From Actinomycetales bacterium (lineage in GTDB: Bacteria > Actinomycetota > Actinomycetes > Actinomycetales > Quadrisphaeraceae), in assembly GCA_022701985.1 (NCBI GenBank), contig JAKONK010000164.1, positions 1 through 60,562 of the forward strand: a DNA stretch of 60,562 nucleotides. Reading direction: 5' to 3'. How positions within the stretch are numbered: the first letter of the stretch is position 1; every line of letters begins with the position of its first letter. The notes under the pieces were generated by a model, which was not told the origin of the DNA, searched no databases, and saw only the letters and a program-made list of their open reading frames with translations. This document shows positions 15,745 through 23,655 of the stretch, piece after piece. A program made the translations under genes and the position numbers.

Positions 15745-17372
15745 CCGAGCCAGGAGCGGTGGGCGCCGTGGGAGACCTCGGGCCAGATGTCGAGCAGGTC
15801 GGCGCGCAGCACGCGGACCTCGGCGCGCTGGGCGGCGTGCAGGGACCCGAGCGCGAAGCCGACCTTGGCCGCCGCGGCCGCGCCGCGAGGGAGGTGCAGC
15901 GCACGGCTGCGGTCGGTGGCGAGGTGGTTCAGCACGTCCGCCGCGACGGCCGCGTCCTGGTGCTGGCCCAGCACCTCGGTGACCCGCTCCACCTGCTTGG
16001 CGAACCTCTTGGCGGGCTTCCCGAGCGCCGGCGCCACCGCCTCGGCGGCGTAGCGGACGCGCTTGGCGGTCTTGCGCGCGTCGTGCCAGGAGTCGTCGTC
16101 GCCGGCCATCCGGAGCGCGGACACCTCGCGAGCCAGCTTCTTCCACGCCTTCCGCACCAGCGGGGGCAGCACCTCGCGGCACTCCCCCTCCGCGGCCGGG
16201 GTGGTGGGGGGAGAGGTGGCGGCGTCGACGAGCCGGTCGAGCAGCGCCGCGTACCGCTCGCTGCCCAGGGCCGCGAGCGCCACGGCCTCGCCGTCGCGGT
16301 GCTGCTCGACGAGGTGCTCGCGCAGCAGGCGGGTCGCATCCCCCGCATCGACCTCGGCCGGCAGTGCCTCCAGCGCCGCGGCCAGGCGCTCGGCGAGCAC
16401 CTCCCCGTCGCGGGCGGCACCCAGCTCACCGGCGAGCCAGGCGAGCTCGCCGCGCAGGTCGTCGGCCCAGGCCTGGTCGAGCAGGGGGCGGAAGACCCGC
16501 AGCCCGCTGCGCAGCCTGCGGGCCGCGACGCGCATCTGGTGGACGGCGTCGTCCTCGCCGCGGCGCACGCCGAGGTCGTGGCGGCGCAGCGCCCGGACCT
16601 GCTCGGCGGCGTAGGCGCGCACGAGCTCGGCGGCGGTGGAGCGCGGCCCGACCTCGTCGGGCTCGGGCACGTCGGACAGGGCGGTGGCGGGGTCACCCAG
16701 GGCGCGCTTGGCCTTCGAGACCTGCGCACCGAGCACGGCTCCACCGGCCACGAGGACGTCGGAGACGGCGTCGAGGTCGGCGTCGTCGCCGTCGTCGAGC
16801 AGCTCGACCTCGAGCTCGCGGAAGCGCCCGGGCACGACCCCCGCGGACCCCGGGCCGGCCCCGGTGGGGACGACGACCTCGACGTCGTCGAGCGCCGCCT
16901 CCGCGAGGGCGCGGCCCTCGGCGTCGCGCAGGACCCGGACCTCGCGGTGGGTGCGCAGCTCGGCGACCGGCCCGAGCGGCGAGATGCGCACGAGCGCCGT
17001 GACCAGCGCGGTGAGCGCCTTCGGGACGGTCGGGTGCGAGGTGCCCTCGGCAGGGTCACCTCCGTCGGCGAGCGGCACGGACAGCTCGTCGCGGTCGGTG
17101 CTGGAGCCCACGGGCAGCTTGAGGTGCCACCCGTCGTCCGCGCCGCCCTCGCGACGGCGCAGCGTCACACCCTCGCGGGCCAGGCGCAGGTCGGCGGTGT
17201 CGTAGTAGACGGCGACCATGTCGTGGGCCACCACCTCGTCGACGGACGCGACGCGACCCGCCCCGGCCAGGTCGGGGAGGGACTCCCCCTGCCCGAGGGA
17301 GAACTTCCGCTCCGACTCCCGCGAGGTGGACACCCCTGCGGAGGTCGCCCCCTCCACCGACTTCCTGGCCAT
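15741..17372 (-). CDS. CYTH and CHAD domain protein
   Basis: A 543-residue soluble protein. The N-terminal CYTH triphosphate-tunnel domain (residues about 15-215) has the ExExK motif ESERK at 19-23, with VYYDTADLRLAREGVTLRRR and HLKLPVG following. The C-terminal CHAD domain (about 250-535) is helical and rich in conserved histidine/arginine, for example DDAVHQMRVAARRLRSGLRVF and WHDARKTAKRVRYAAEA. CYTH proteins hydrolyse or bind inorganic triphosphate, and CHAD domains bind polyphosphate, so a polyphosphate-linked role is likely. The ATG at 17372 is supported by the -10-like TACGGT 7 bases upstream, which indicates a leaderless transcript. An open frame continues farther upstream but is not conserved in character. 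Confidence 0.88.
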   Translation of the reverse strand: MARKSVEGATSAGVSTSRESERKFSLGQGESLPDLAGAGRVASVDEVVAHDMVAVYYDTADLRLAREGVTLRRREGGADDGWHLKLPVGSSTDRDELSVPLADGGDPAEGTSHPTVPKALTALVTALVRISPLGPVAELRTHREVRVLRDAEGRALAEAALDDVEVVVPTGAGPGSAGVVPGRFRELEVELLDDGDDADLDAVSDVLVAGGAVLGAQVSKAKRALGDPATALSDVPEPDEVGPRSTAAELVRAYAAEQVRALRRHDLGVRRGEDDAVHQMRVAARRLRSGLRVFRPLLDQAWADDLRGELAWLAGELGAARDGEVLAERLAAALEALPAEVDAGDATRLLREHLVEQHRDGEAVALAALGSERYAALLDRLVDAATSPPTTPAAEGECREVLPPLVRKAWKKLAREVSALRMAGDDDSWHDARKTAKRVRYAAEAVAPALGKPAKRFAKQVERVTEVLGQHQDAAVAADVLNHLATDRSRALHLPRGAAAAAKVGFALGSLHAAQRAEVRVLRADLLDIWPEVSHGAHRSWLG

Positions 17373-17379
17373 GCTCCCG

Positions 17380-17385
17380 ACCGTA
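17380..17385 (-). promoter_or_regulatory. -10 element, leaderless promoter of CYTH-CHAD gene
   Basis: TACGGT read on the minus strand, 7 bases before the ATG at 17372. Transcription would begin at or next to the start codon. No good -35 is visible. Confidence 0.5.
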
Positions 17386-17447
17386 GTGATGATCACCGGT
17401 GACGGCCCGCCGAGACGCCGGCGCGGGCACCTGCCACGGTGGCTCCC

Positions 17448-18050
17448 GTGCCCGCACTCCCCCCGGCCCCGGTGCTCGACGCGGGCGGCGGCGTCGTCCT
17501 GCGCCCCGTGCGCGCCGACGACCCGGCCGAGCTCGCCGCGGTGGTCGAGCAGCACCGCGACCCCCAGGTGCAGCGCTTCACCTGGATCCCCGAGACCTAC
17601 GAGCTGGTGAACGCCGAGGCCTTCGCGGCGAACGCCGAGCGCGGCTGGCGCGACGGCGACCTGGCCACGCTCGTCGTCGACGTCGACGGCTCCTACCGCG
17701 GCACGGTCGACCTGCGCCCCGAGGACGGCGCGTGGGCGGAGCTCGGGTTCGGGCTCCACCCGGCGGCGCGCGGCCGCGGCGTCGCGACCCGCGCGGTGGG
17801 AGCGCTGCTCGACTGGGGCTTCGACGTGCTCGGGCTGGCGGGCGTCACCTGGCGGGCGGACGTCGAGAACACCGCCTCGCTGCACGTCGCCCAGCGGTGC
17901 GGGTTCACCGTCGAGGGCCGGGTGCGCGGGCTGCTGCTGCACCGGGGCCGGCGCGTCGACGGGGTCGTCGCGACCCTGCTGGCCGGCGACCCCCGGAAAC
18001 CGGTGGATCACGCGGACCGACCCCTGCCACCGTGGCGCGATGAGCGCTGA
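17448..18050 (+). CDS. GNAT-family N-acetyltransferase (RimJ-like), first of tandem pair
   Basis: A 200-residue GNAT acetyltransferase of the RimJ/RimL type, which transfers acetyl from acetyl-CoA to an amino group. The core contains ELGFGLHPAARGRGVATRAVGALLDW, where RGRGVATRA is the pyrophosphate-binding loop, then NTASLHVAQRCGFTVEGRVRG. The GTG at 17448 is chosen because the -10-like CACGGT (17435-17440) lies 7 bases upstream, exactly as in its downstream paralogue; a GTG at 17439 would fall inside that element. The stop overlaps the next gene by 11 bases. Substrate unknown. Confidence 0.78.
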   Translation: MPALPPAPVLDAGGGVVLRPVRADDPAELAAVVEQHRDPQVQRFTWIPETYELVNAEAFAANAERGWRDGDLATLVVDVDGSYRGTVDLRPEDGAWAELGFGLHPAARGRGVATRAVGALLDWGFDVLGLAGVTWRADVENTASLHVAQRCGFTVEGRVRGLLLHRGRRVDGVVATLLAGDPRKPVDHADRPLPPWRDER

Positions 18051-18603
18051 CCCGCCCGACCGGCCGTCCCTGCCGCCCCGTCCGGTGCTGGACGCCGGAG
18101 GCGGCGTGCTGCTGCGCCAGCACCGCGCCGACGACGCCGAGGCCGTGTTCCAGCAGTGCTCGGACCCGGAGATGCAGCGGTGGACCACCGTCCCCGTGCC
18201 CTACGAGCGGCACCACGTCGAGGGGTTCTTCGCCCACCTCGCGCGGGGCTGGGACGACGGGACCCTGGCGGGGTTCGCGGTCGAGGCCGACGGGCGCTTC
18301 GCCGGCACCGTCGACCTGCGCCTGGGCGAGGCCCGGTGGGCCGAGGTCGGCTTCGGGCTCCACCCGCGGGCCCGCGGCCGCGGCGTCATGACGCGAGCCC
18401 TCAGCACCCTGCTCGACTGGGGCTTCACCGAGCTCGACCTCGTCGGCGTGCACTGGCGCGCCGTCGTCGGCAACCACGCGTCGCGGCGCGTGGCCGAGAA
18501 GTGCGGCTTCCGCGTCGAGGGCGAGGTGCGCGGCCTGCTCGTGGCGCGCGGGCAGCGCGACGACGGCTGGGTCGGCTCCGTGCTGGCCACCGACCCGCGC
18601 TGA
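18040..18603 (+). CDS. GNAT-family N-acetyltransferase (RimJ-like), second of tandem pair
   Basis: A 187-residue paralogue of the preceding acetyltransferase. The two share long blocks, for example RPVLDAGGGVLLR at the start, EVGFGLHPRARGRGVMTRAL with the acetyl-CoA loop, LLDWGF, and EKCGFRVEGEVRGLL. They clearly arose by duplication and have since diverged. The ATG at 18040 lies 6 bases after CACCGT (18028-18033), so it may also have its own leaderless transcript even though it begins inside the upstream gene. Substrate unknown; a role in acetylating a small molecule or ribosomal protein is possible. Confidence 0.8.
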   Translation: MSADPPDRPSLPPRPVLDAGGGVLLRQHRADDAEAVFQQCSDPEMQRWTTVPVPYERHHVEGFFAHLARGWDDGTLAGFAVEADGRFAGTVDLRLGEARWAEVGFGLHPRARGRGVMTRALSTLLDWGFTELDLVGVHWRAVVGNHASRRVAEKCGFRVEGEVRGLLVARGQRDDGWVGSVLATDPR

Positions 18604-18613
18604 GCGCGGCTCG

Positions 18614-19015
18614 TCAGGGGGTCGGGACGACGGCGTCGGCCTCGACCTCCACGAGCAGCTCCGGGGCGATGAGGGCGCTGACCTCGACCATCGACGTGGC
18701 GGGGCGGATGGCGCCGAACACCTCGCCGTGGGCGCGGCCGACCTCCTCCCAGCGGGAGATGTCGGTGACGAAGATCCGCGTGCGGACGACGTCGGCCAGG
18801 GAGGCGCCCGTCTGCTCGAGCGCGGCGGCGATGCGGCGCAGCGCCTCCCTGGTCTGCTCGGCCGGGTCGTCGGCGCCGACCACGCCCCCGTCGGGCAGGG
18901 AGGCCGTGGTGCCCGCGACGCTCACCCACGGACCCACGCGCACCGCCCGGGAGTAGCCGACCACCTCCTCCCACACCGCACCGGAGGAGACCAGCTGCCG
19001 CTCGCTCGACGTCAC
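18614..19015 (-). CDS. RidA/YjgF-family protein
   Basis: A 133-residue Rid-family protein. RidA proteins hydrolyse reactive enamine/imine intermediates released by PLP enzymes; other Rid subfamilies have varied roles. The pattern is typical: VGYSRAVRVGPWVSVAGTTA, DPAEQTREALRRIAAALEQTG, then VVRTRIFVTDISRWEEVGRAHGEVF with the conserved arginine. The ending PATSMVEVSALIAPELLVEVEADAV is also standard. The start is GTG at 19015, since the open frame upstream has no family similarity. It converges on the acetyltransferase pair, with 10 bases between stops. Confidence 0.85.
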   Translation of the reverse strand: MTSSERQLVSSGAVWEEVVGYSRAVRVGPWVSVAGTTASLPDGGVVGADDPAEQTREALRRIAAALEQTGASLADVVRTRIFVTDISRWEEVGRAHGEVFGAIRPATSMVEVSALIAPELLVEVEADAVVPTP

Positions 19016-19101
19016 GGGGGCATCTGACCAGACGCCCGTCGAGCAGCTGCCACCGCCGCTGTCCTTGCCGCTGTCGGGGGTCGGGTCCACGATGCGGTGA
19101 C

Positions 19102-19482
19102 ATGCGCACGACCCGCCTGTCCCTCGCCTTCGACGCCGCCGACATCGCCGCCGAGAGCCGCTTCTGGGCCGACCTCCTCGACGGCGAGGTGGTCCGCGCC
19201 GACGACGACTGGCACACCGTGCAGTTCCCGAGCGGTTCCGGCGTGCCCGACATCTGCGTGCAGCGGGCGCCCGACCACGTCGCCCCCACCTGGCCCGACC
19301 CGGCCGTCCCCCAGCAGGCGCACCTCGACCTGGACGTGGACGACGTGCGCGCCGCCGAGGCCGAGGCCCTGTCCAAGGGGGCGCGACTGGTGGAGGAGAC
19401 GGTCGCCCTCGACGCCGACGAGGGGTTCCGGGTCTACGCGAGCCCCGCGGGTCACCCCTTCTGCCTCTGCTGGGGCGAGTGA
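19102..19482 (+). CDS. VOC-family (glyoxalase-like) protein, first of tandem pair
   Basis: A 126-residue protein with the vicinal-oxygen-chelate fold of the glyoxalase/bleomycin-resistance superfamily. Visible landmarks are FDAADIAAESRFWADLLDGE (first beta-alpha unit), HLDLDVDDVRAAEAEALSKGA and the closing strand YASPAGHPFCLCWGE. It is short and cytoplasmic. This group often has no proven activity. The ATG at 19102 lies 8 bases after CACGAT, a possible leaderless -10. Its TGA overlaps the ATG of its paralogue (TGATG). Confidence 0.78.
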   Translation: MRTTRLSLAFDAADIAAESRFWADLLDGEVVRADDDWHTVQFPSGSGVPDICVQRAPDHVAPTWPDPAVPQQAHLDLDVDDVRAAEAEALSKGARLVEETVALDADEGFRVYASPAGHPFCLCWGE

Positions 19483-19868
19483 TGCGACCGCGGAGCCGGC
19501 TGGTCGTCTTCGACGCCGCCGACGTGGCGGCGCAGAGCCGCTTCTGGGCCGACCTCCTGGACGGGGAGGTGGTGGTCCCGTCGTGGTCGGACGGACGCTG
19601 GCACAGCGTGCACGTGGACGGTGAGCCGGTGGTGGGGGTGCAGCTGGCACCCGACCACGTACCACCCACCTGGCCGGACCCCGCGGTGCGCCAGCAGGTG
19701 CACCTGGACCTGGAGGTCGACGACCCCCGAGCCGCCGAGGCCGAGGCGCTCGGCAAGGGCGCCCGCCTGCTCCTGGCCGCCCACGACCTCGACGCCGCCG
19801 AGGGCTTCCGCGCGTACGCGGACCCCGCCGGCCACCCGTTCTGCCTCACCTGGGGCGAGCAGGCATGA
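19482..19868 (+). CDS. VOC-family (glyoxalase-like) protein, second of tandem pair
   Basis: A 128-residue paralogue of the preceding VOC protein. Shared blocks include QSRFWADLLDGEVV, APDHVPPTWPDPAV, VHLDLEVDDPRAAEAEALGKGARLL and AGHPFCLTWGE. The pair is a recent-looking tandem duplication, translationally coupled through TGATG at 19480-19484. The ATG at 19482 is preferred to the GTG three bases earlier because of this overlap. Substrate unknown; possible roles are detoxification or binding of an aromatic or antibiotic compound. Confidence 0.78.
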   Translation: MRPRSRLVVFDAADVAAQSRFWADLLDGEVVVPSWSDGRWHSVHVDGEPVVGVQLAPDHVPPTWPDPAVRQQVHLDLEVDDPRAAEAEALGKGARLLLAAHDLDAAEGFRAYADPAGHPFCLTWGEQA

Positions 19869-19939
19869 GGACGCTCAGGCCGACCACGCGCAGCTCCACC
19901 CGGCCGGCGCCAGGGGCGGCGGGCCTCGCAGGACAGCCC

Positions 19940-19945
19940 TAGCGT
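19940..19945 (+). promoter_or_regulatory. -10 element, leaderless promoter of LigD-like gene
   Basis: TAGCGT exactly 6 bases before the ATG at 19952. This spacing places the transcription start at the A of the start codon. Confidence 0.5.
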
Positions 19946-19951
19946 CGGGGG

Positions 19952-20929
19952 ATGGCCCGAGCAGACGCCGGTGGCGCCGAGGTGGTGGAGGGCGTCGAGC
20001 TGAAGCACCTCGACGCCGAGCTGTTCGAGGGGGCGGGCGCCACCAAGCGCGACCTCGTCGAGCACGTCCGGGCGCTGGCCGGGCCGCTGGTGGCCGAGCT
20101 GCACGGGCGCCCGCTGACCGTGACGCGCGTCCGGCCCGGCCAGCGGCCGTTCGTGCAGAAGAACCTGCCCGGGTCCGCCCCGGGGTGGGTCGACACGAGG
20201 GACGTGTGGGCGGAGGCCTCGCACCGCACCGTCCGGTACCCGCTCGCCGAGGACGCCCGGACCCTGGTCTGGCTCGCCGGCCAGCGCGCCGTCGAGCTGC
20301 ACCCGACGGTCCTCGACGGCGACGGTGCGGTCACGCACCTCGTGCTCGACCTCGACCCACCGGCCGACGCCCCCTTCGCCGCCGTCGTGGCCGCCGCCCG
20401 CCTGGTGGAGCTCGCGCTCGGCGAGGCGGGGCTCACCGCTGCGGTCAAGACCAGCGGCGCGAAGGGACTCCACGTCGTCGTCCCGGTGCGGGACGTCGCC
20501 GTCGACGACGCGGCAGCCGCCACCCGCGCGCTGGCAGCGCGTGCCGAGCGCCTCGGACCCGACACCGCCACCACGGCGTTCCTGCTGGCCGACCGAGGCG
20601 GCCGCGTCTTCCTCGACCCGACGCGAGCCGGGGGCGGGAGCCTCGCGTGCTGCTTCAGCCCACGGGTCCGTCCGGGGACGCCGGTGTCCTTCCCCGTCCC
20701 GTGGGACGCGCTCGACGACGTCGTCCCGAGCGACGTGACCGTGCACAACGCCGCGCGACTGGCCGCCGAGACGGCGCCCGTCACCGGTGACCCGTGGCGC
20801 GACGCGCTCCCGGCGCCGCAGGAGGTGCCGCGAGCGCTCCTCGACGAGGGGCACGCCATCCCCGTCCCCCGGGTCGCCGCGATGCACGAGGGGAAGCGGC
20901 GCGCCCGGGCGCGCCGGGCCCCGTCCTGA
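19952..20929 (+). CDS. Stand-alone LigD-type primase-polymerase domain protein
   Basis: A 325-residue archaeo-eukaryotic primase-type polymerase like the LigD polymerase domain, which fills gaps in non-homologous end joining. The metal site LVLDLDPP provides Asp133 and Asp135, the nucleotide-binding motif KTSGAKGLHVVVPV spans 166-179, and a third Asp222 is in VFLDPTRAGGGS. The last motif differs from the common form (DxxRN or DxxQN). No ligase, nuclease or Ku gene is next to it, so partners must lie elsewhere. The C-terminal tail is basic (EGKRRARARRAP), suiting DNA contact. The start is supported by TAGCGT 6 bases upstream. Confidence 0.82.
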   Translation: MARADAGGAEVVEGVELKHLDAELFEGAGATKRDLVEHVRALAGPLVAELHGRPLTVTRVRPGQRPFVQKNLPGSAPGWVDTRDVWAEASHRTVRYPLAEDARTLVWLAGQRAVELHPTVLDGDGAVTHLVLDLDPPADAPFAAVVAAARLVELALGEAGLTAAVKTSGAKGLHVVVPVRDVAVDDAAAATRALAARAERLGPDTATTAFLLADRGGRVFLDPTRAGGGSLACCFSPRVRPGTPVSFPVPWDALDDVVPSDVTVHNAARLAAETAPVTGDPWRDALPAPQEVPRALLDEGHAIPVPRVAAMHEGKRRARARRAPS

Positions 20930-21011
20930 GCGCACCGCGACCGCGTCCGGTGCGTGAGCAGGTGGTGAACTCCGTTGCCCCGGGAGCGCAGAGCGGTCAG
21001 GGTGGGTGCTG

Positions 21012-21941
21012 ATGCCCTCGCCGCTGCTCCACCGCGACCAGGTCCCCACCGACGCCTCCCTCGTCAGCGCGCTCCTCGCCGAGCAGCACCCCCAGCTCGC
21101 GGGCTGCGCCGTCGTGCCCGTCACCTCCTCGGGCACCGACCACGACGTCTACCGCCTCCCCGGCGCCGGCGGCCCCGACGGGCCGGGGCTCGCCGTGCGC
21201 CTGCCCAAGATCGCGTGGGCGGAGGGCCAGGCCGCGCTCGAGGCGCGCTGGCTCCCGGCGCTGGCGGCGCGCCTGCCGCTGGCGGTGCCGCGGGTGGTGG
21301 CGGCGGGCCGCCCGGGGTGCGGCTACCCGTTCGCCTGGTCGGTGGTGACGTGGCTGCCCGGACGCCAGGCCGACCCCGCTCTCGACGACGACGAGCGCAC
21401 CGCCACCGACCTGGCCGGCCTGGTCGGCGCGCTGCGCGAGCTGCCTCCAGAGCTCAGCCGGCTCGGGGGCCCACCGCGGCGCGGGGCCGGGCGGCGCGGC
21501 GGTCCGCTGGAGGCCCTCGACGAGCAGGTCCGGACGGCGGTGTCCTCGCTCGGAGACCGGGTCGACGCCCGCGCGGTGCTGCGCTGCTGGGACCGGGCGC
21601 GGGAGGCGGCGCCCCACGCGGGCCCGCCGGTCTGGGCCCACGGCGACCTGCTGCCCGGCAACCTCCTGGTCAGCGGCGGCGTGCTCAGCGGCGTCATCGA
21701 CTGGGGCTCGCTCGGGCTCGCCGACCCGGCCGTCGACCTCCTGCCCGCCTGGAACCTCCTGACCGGTGAGGCGCGAGCCCGCTTCCGCGCCGAGCTCGAC
21801 GCGGACGACGCCGCGTGGGAGCGCGGCCGCGGCACCGCCGTGCACCAGGCGGTCCAGGCCCTGCCGTACTACTGGGACACCAACCCCCCGATGGTCGCCC
21901 AGGCCCAGCGCGCGCTGGCGGCGGCCGTGGACGGGGTCTGA
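21012..21941 (+). CDS. Aminoglycoside-phosphotransferase (APH)-family kinase-like protein
   Basis: A 309-residue protein kinase-like phosphotransferase. It contains the catalytic loop VWAHGDLLPGNLLV (Brenner motif, Asp as base), followed by the metal-binding VIDWGSLGLADPAVDLLPAW. The N-terminal lobe carries GTDHDVYRLP and AVRLPKIAW with the ATP-contact lysine. Members phosphorylate aminoglycosides, macrolides, choline or sugars, and the sequence does not say which. The ATG at 21012 has GGTGGG 5 bases upstream; GTG at 21006 is the alternative. It ends 23 bases before the flavoenzyme gene. No resistance gene context is present. Confidence 0.8.
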   Translation: MPSPLLHRDQVPTDASLVSALLAEQHPQLAGCAVVPVTSSGTDHDVYRLPGAGGPDGPGLAVRLPKIAWAEGQAALEARWLPALAARLPLAVPRVVAAGRPGCGYPFAWSVVTWLPGRQADPALDDDERTATDLAGLVGALRELPPELSRLGGPPRRGAGRRGGPLEALDEQVRTAVSSLGDRVDARAVLRCWDRAREAAPHAGPPVWAHGDLLPGNLLVSGGVLSGVIDWGSLGLADPAVDLLPAWNLLTGEARARFRAELDADDAAWERGRGTAVHQAVQALPYYWDTNPPMVAQAQRALAAAVDGV

Positions 21942-21964
21942 GGGCTCCTGGCAGGGTCGGGCTC

Positions 21965-23374
21965 GTGATGGTCGACGACGTCCACTCCGCCCTCAACGCC
22001 ACCGACGTCCGCGAGGTGCTCCGGCCCCGCGACGCCGACGACGTGGCCGCCGCCCTCGCCCGGGCCCGCGCGGAGGGCCTGCGGCTGACCGCGGCGGGCG
22101 GGCGTCACGCGATGGGCGGCCAGCAGTTCGCCACCGGAGGGCTGCTGCTCGACACGAGCGGTCTCGACTCCGTCGGCGCGGTCGACCGCGAGCGGGGCCT
22201 CGTGGAGGTGGGTGCCGGGGTGCAGTGGCCCGAGCTGGTCGCGGCCCTGGGGCGCCAGCAGCGCGGCAGCGGGCCGGTCTGGGGGATCCGGCAGAAGCAG
22301 ACCGGGGCCGACCGCTTCAGCGTCGGCGGCTCGGCCTCGGTCAACGCCCACGGCCGGGGGCTGGCGATGGCGCCCCTGGCCGCCGACGTCGAGTCGCTGC
22401 GCGTGGTGCTGCCCGACGGCCGGCTGGTGGAGGCGAGCCGGACGCGGGAGCCGCGGCTCTTCAGCGCGGTGCTCGGCGGCTACGGGCTGTTCGGGGTGGT
22501 CGTCTCCCTCGTGCTGCGGCTGGCACCCCGGCGGGTGCTGCAGCGCGACGTCGAGCTGTCCAGCACCGCCGAGCTCGCCCGGCGGGTGGAGGAGCGGATC
22601 GCAGCCGGGTACCTCTACGGCGACCTCCAGCCGGACATCGACCCGGCGTCACCGGGCTTCCTGCGCGACGGGGTCTTCTCCTGCTACCGCCCCGTCGGCG
22701 GCGGCGACGGGACCGTGCCCGAGGGCCAGCAGCGCCTGTCGCGGGAGGACTGGTCGGAGCTCATCGGCCTCGCGCACGTGGACAAGGCGCGCGGCTACGC
22801 CCAGTACGTGCGCCACTACCTCGCGACCTCGGGACAGCGGTACTGGTCCGACACCCACCAGCTCGCCGACTACGTCGACGGCTACCACCTCCGGCTGGAC
22901 GCCCTGCACGGCGGACCGCGGGCCAGCGAGGTGATCGGCGAGCTGTACGTGCCGCCGGAGCACCTCGCGGACTTCTGCGCCGCGGCAGCCGACGACCTGC
23001 GCGAGCACGGGGTGGACGTCGTCTACGCCACCGTCCGCTTCGTCGAGGAGGACGTCGACACCGCCCTGCCCTGGGCGCGCCGCCGCTCCGCGTGCCTGGT
23101 GCTCAACATCCACACCGAGCACACCCCGGAGGGCCTCGCGAGCAGTGGGGCGGCGTTCCAGCGGCTCATCGACCTGGCGCTGGACCGGGACGGCAGCTAC
23201 TTCCTGACCTACCACCGGTGGGCGCGGCCCGACCAGCTGCTGCGAGCCCACCCCGGGCTGCCCGCCCTCGTGGAGCACCAGCGCTCCCTGGACCCGGAGG
23301 GGGTGCTGCACAGCGACTGGTTCCGGGCGCACGTGCTGCCCGCCGTGGAGGCAGCGGGCGTCAGCGGCGCGTGA
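21965..23374 (+). CDS. FAD-linked oxidoreductase (VAO/PCMH family)
   Basis: A 469-residue flavoenzyme of the VAO/PCMH superfamily, related to sugar and alcohol oxidases and decaprenyl-ribose oxidases. The FAD domain shows LRPRDADDVAAALARARAEG, TAAGGRHAMGGQQ and a second FAD stretch, DRFSVGGSASVNAHGRG (residues about 117-133), then LGGYGLFGVVVSLVLRLAPR. The C-terminal substrate cap ends with RSLDPEGVLHSDWF. No covalent-FAD histidine can be assigned with confidence, although GGRHAMGG could supply one. GTG at 21965 lies 7 bases after CAGGGT (21952-21957); an ATG three bases later is equally possible. Substrate unknown. Confidence 0.8.
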   Translation: MMVDDVHSALNATDVREVLRPRDADDVAAALARARAEGLRLTAAGGRHAMGGQQFATGGLLLDTSGLDSVGAVDRERGLVEVGAGVQWPELVAALGRQQRGSGPVWGIRQKQTGADRFSVGGSASVNAHGRGLAMAPLAADVESLRVVLPDGRLVEASRTREPRLFSAVLGGYGLFGVVVSLVLRLAPRRVLQRDVELSSTAELARRVEERIAAGYLYGDLQPDIDPASPGFLRDGVFSCYRPVGGGDGTVPEGQQRLSREDWSELIGLAHVDKARGYAQYVRHYLATSGQRYWSDTHQLADYVDGYHLRLDALHGGPRASEVIGELYVPPEHLADFCAAAADDLREHGVDVVYATVRFVEEDVDTALPWARRRSACLVLNIHTEHTPEGLASSGAAFQRLIDLALDRDGSYFLTYHRWARPDQLLRAHPGLPALVEHQRSLDPEGVLHSDWFRAHVLPAVEAAGVSGA

Positions 23375-23612
23375 CCCTGTGGACGTCGCCGCGGCGGTCG
23401 TAGGTGGTCCACTCCCCCACCGGCTCGCCACCGGTGAAGTGCCCGGAGCGCAGACGGGTGCCGTCCAGGCGGAACCACTCCCAGTAGCCCTCGGGCTGCC
23501 CGTCGAGCACCGTGCCGCGGGCCCGCACCGAGCCGTCGCGGTGGTGCTCGACGTGCACGCCGTCGTCACCGAACTGCTCGGCCCCGATCTGACCCGCCAC
23601 GTCGCCTCCCAC
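23361..23612 (-). CDS. Small YwqK/MORN-like repeat protein
   Basis: An 83-residue hypothetical protein. Its second half is made of beta-hairpin repeats of the kind found in YwqK-like 'antitoxin component' and MORN proteins: DGSVRARGTVLDGQPEGYWE, FRLDGTRLRSGHFTGGEPVG, EWTTYDRRGDVHRV. The repeat units are about 20 residues with the pattern DGxxxxxGxxxxGxxxGxWxxY. The start (GTG, 23612) is weakly supported and may be shorter. The 3' end overlaps the converging flavoenzyme gene by 14 bases. No toxin gene lies beside it, so an antitoxin role is not supported; these repeats often occur in orphan proteins. Confidence 0.6.
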   Translation of the reverse strand: MGGDVAGQIGAEQFGDDGVHVEHHRDGSVRARGTVLDGQPEGYWEWFRLDGTRLRSGHFTGGEPVGEWTTYDRRGDVHRVTRR

Positions 23613-23655
23613 CGCTGCCGCCCCGCCGGACCGTCCGGGCCGGGGCCGGCCGGGG

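Noticed and set aside
17373-18188. Upstream extension of the CYTH-CHAD frame to about 815 residues
   Set aside because: The extension is antisense to both acetyltransferases and shows no conserved features; the ATG at 17372 with TACGGT upstream fits better.
23361-23612. Toxin-antitoxin system around the YwqK-like protein
   Set aside because: Neighbours are a flavoenzyme and a DNA-repair gene, and no toxin-like small frame is adjacent.
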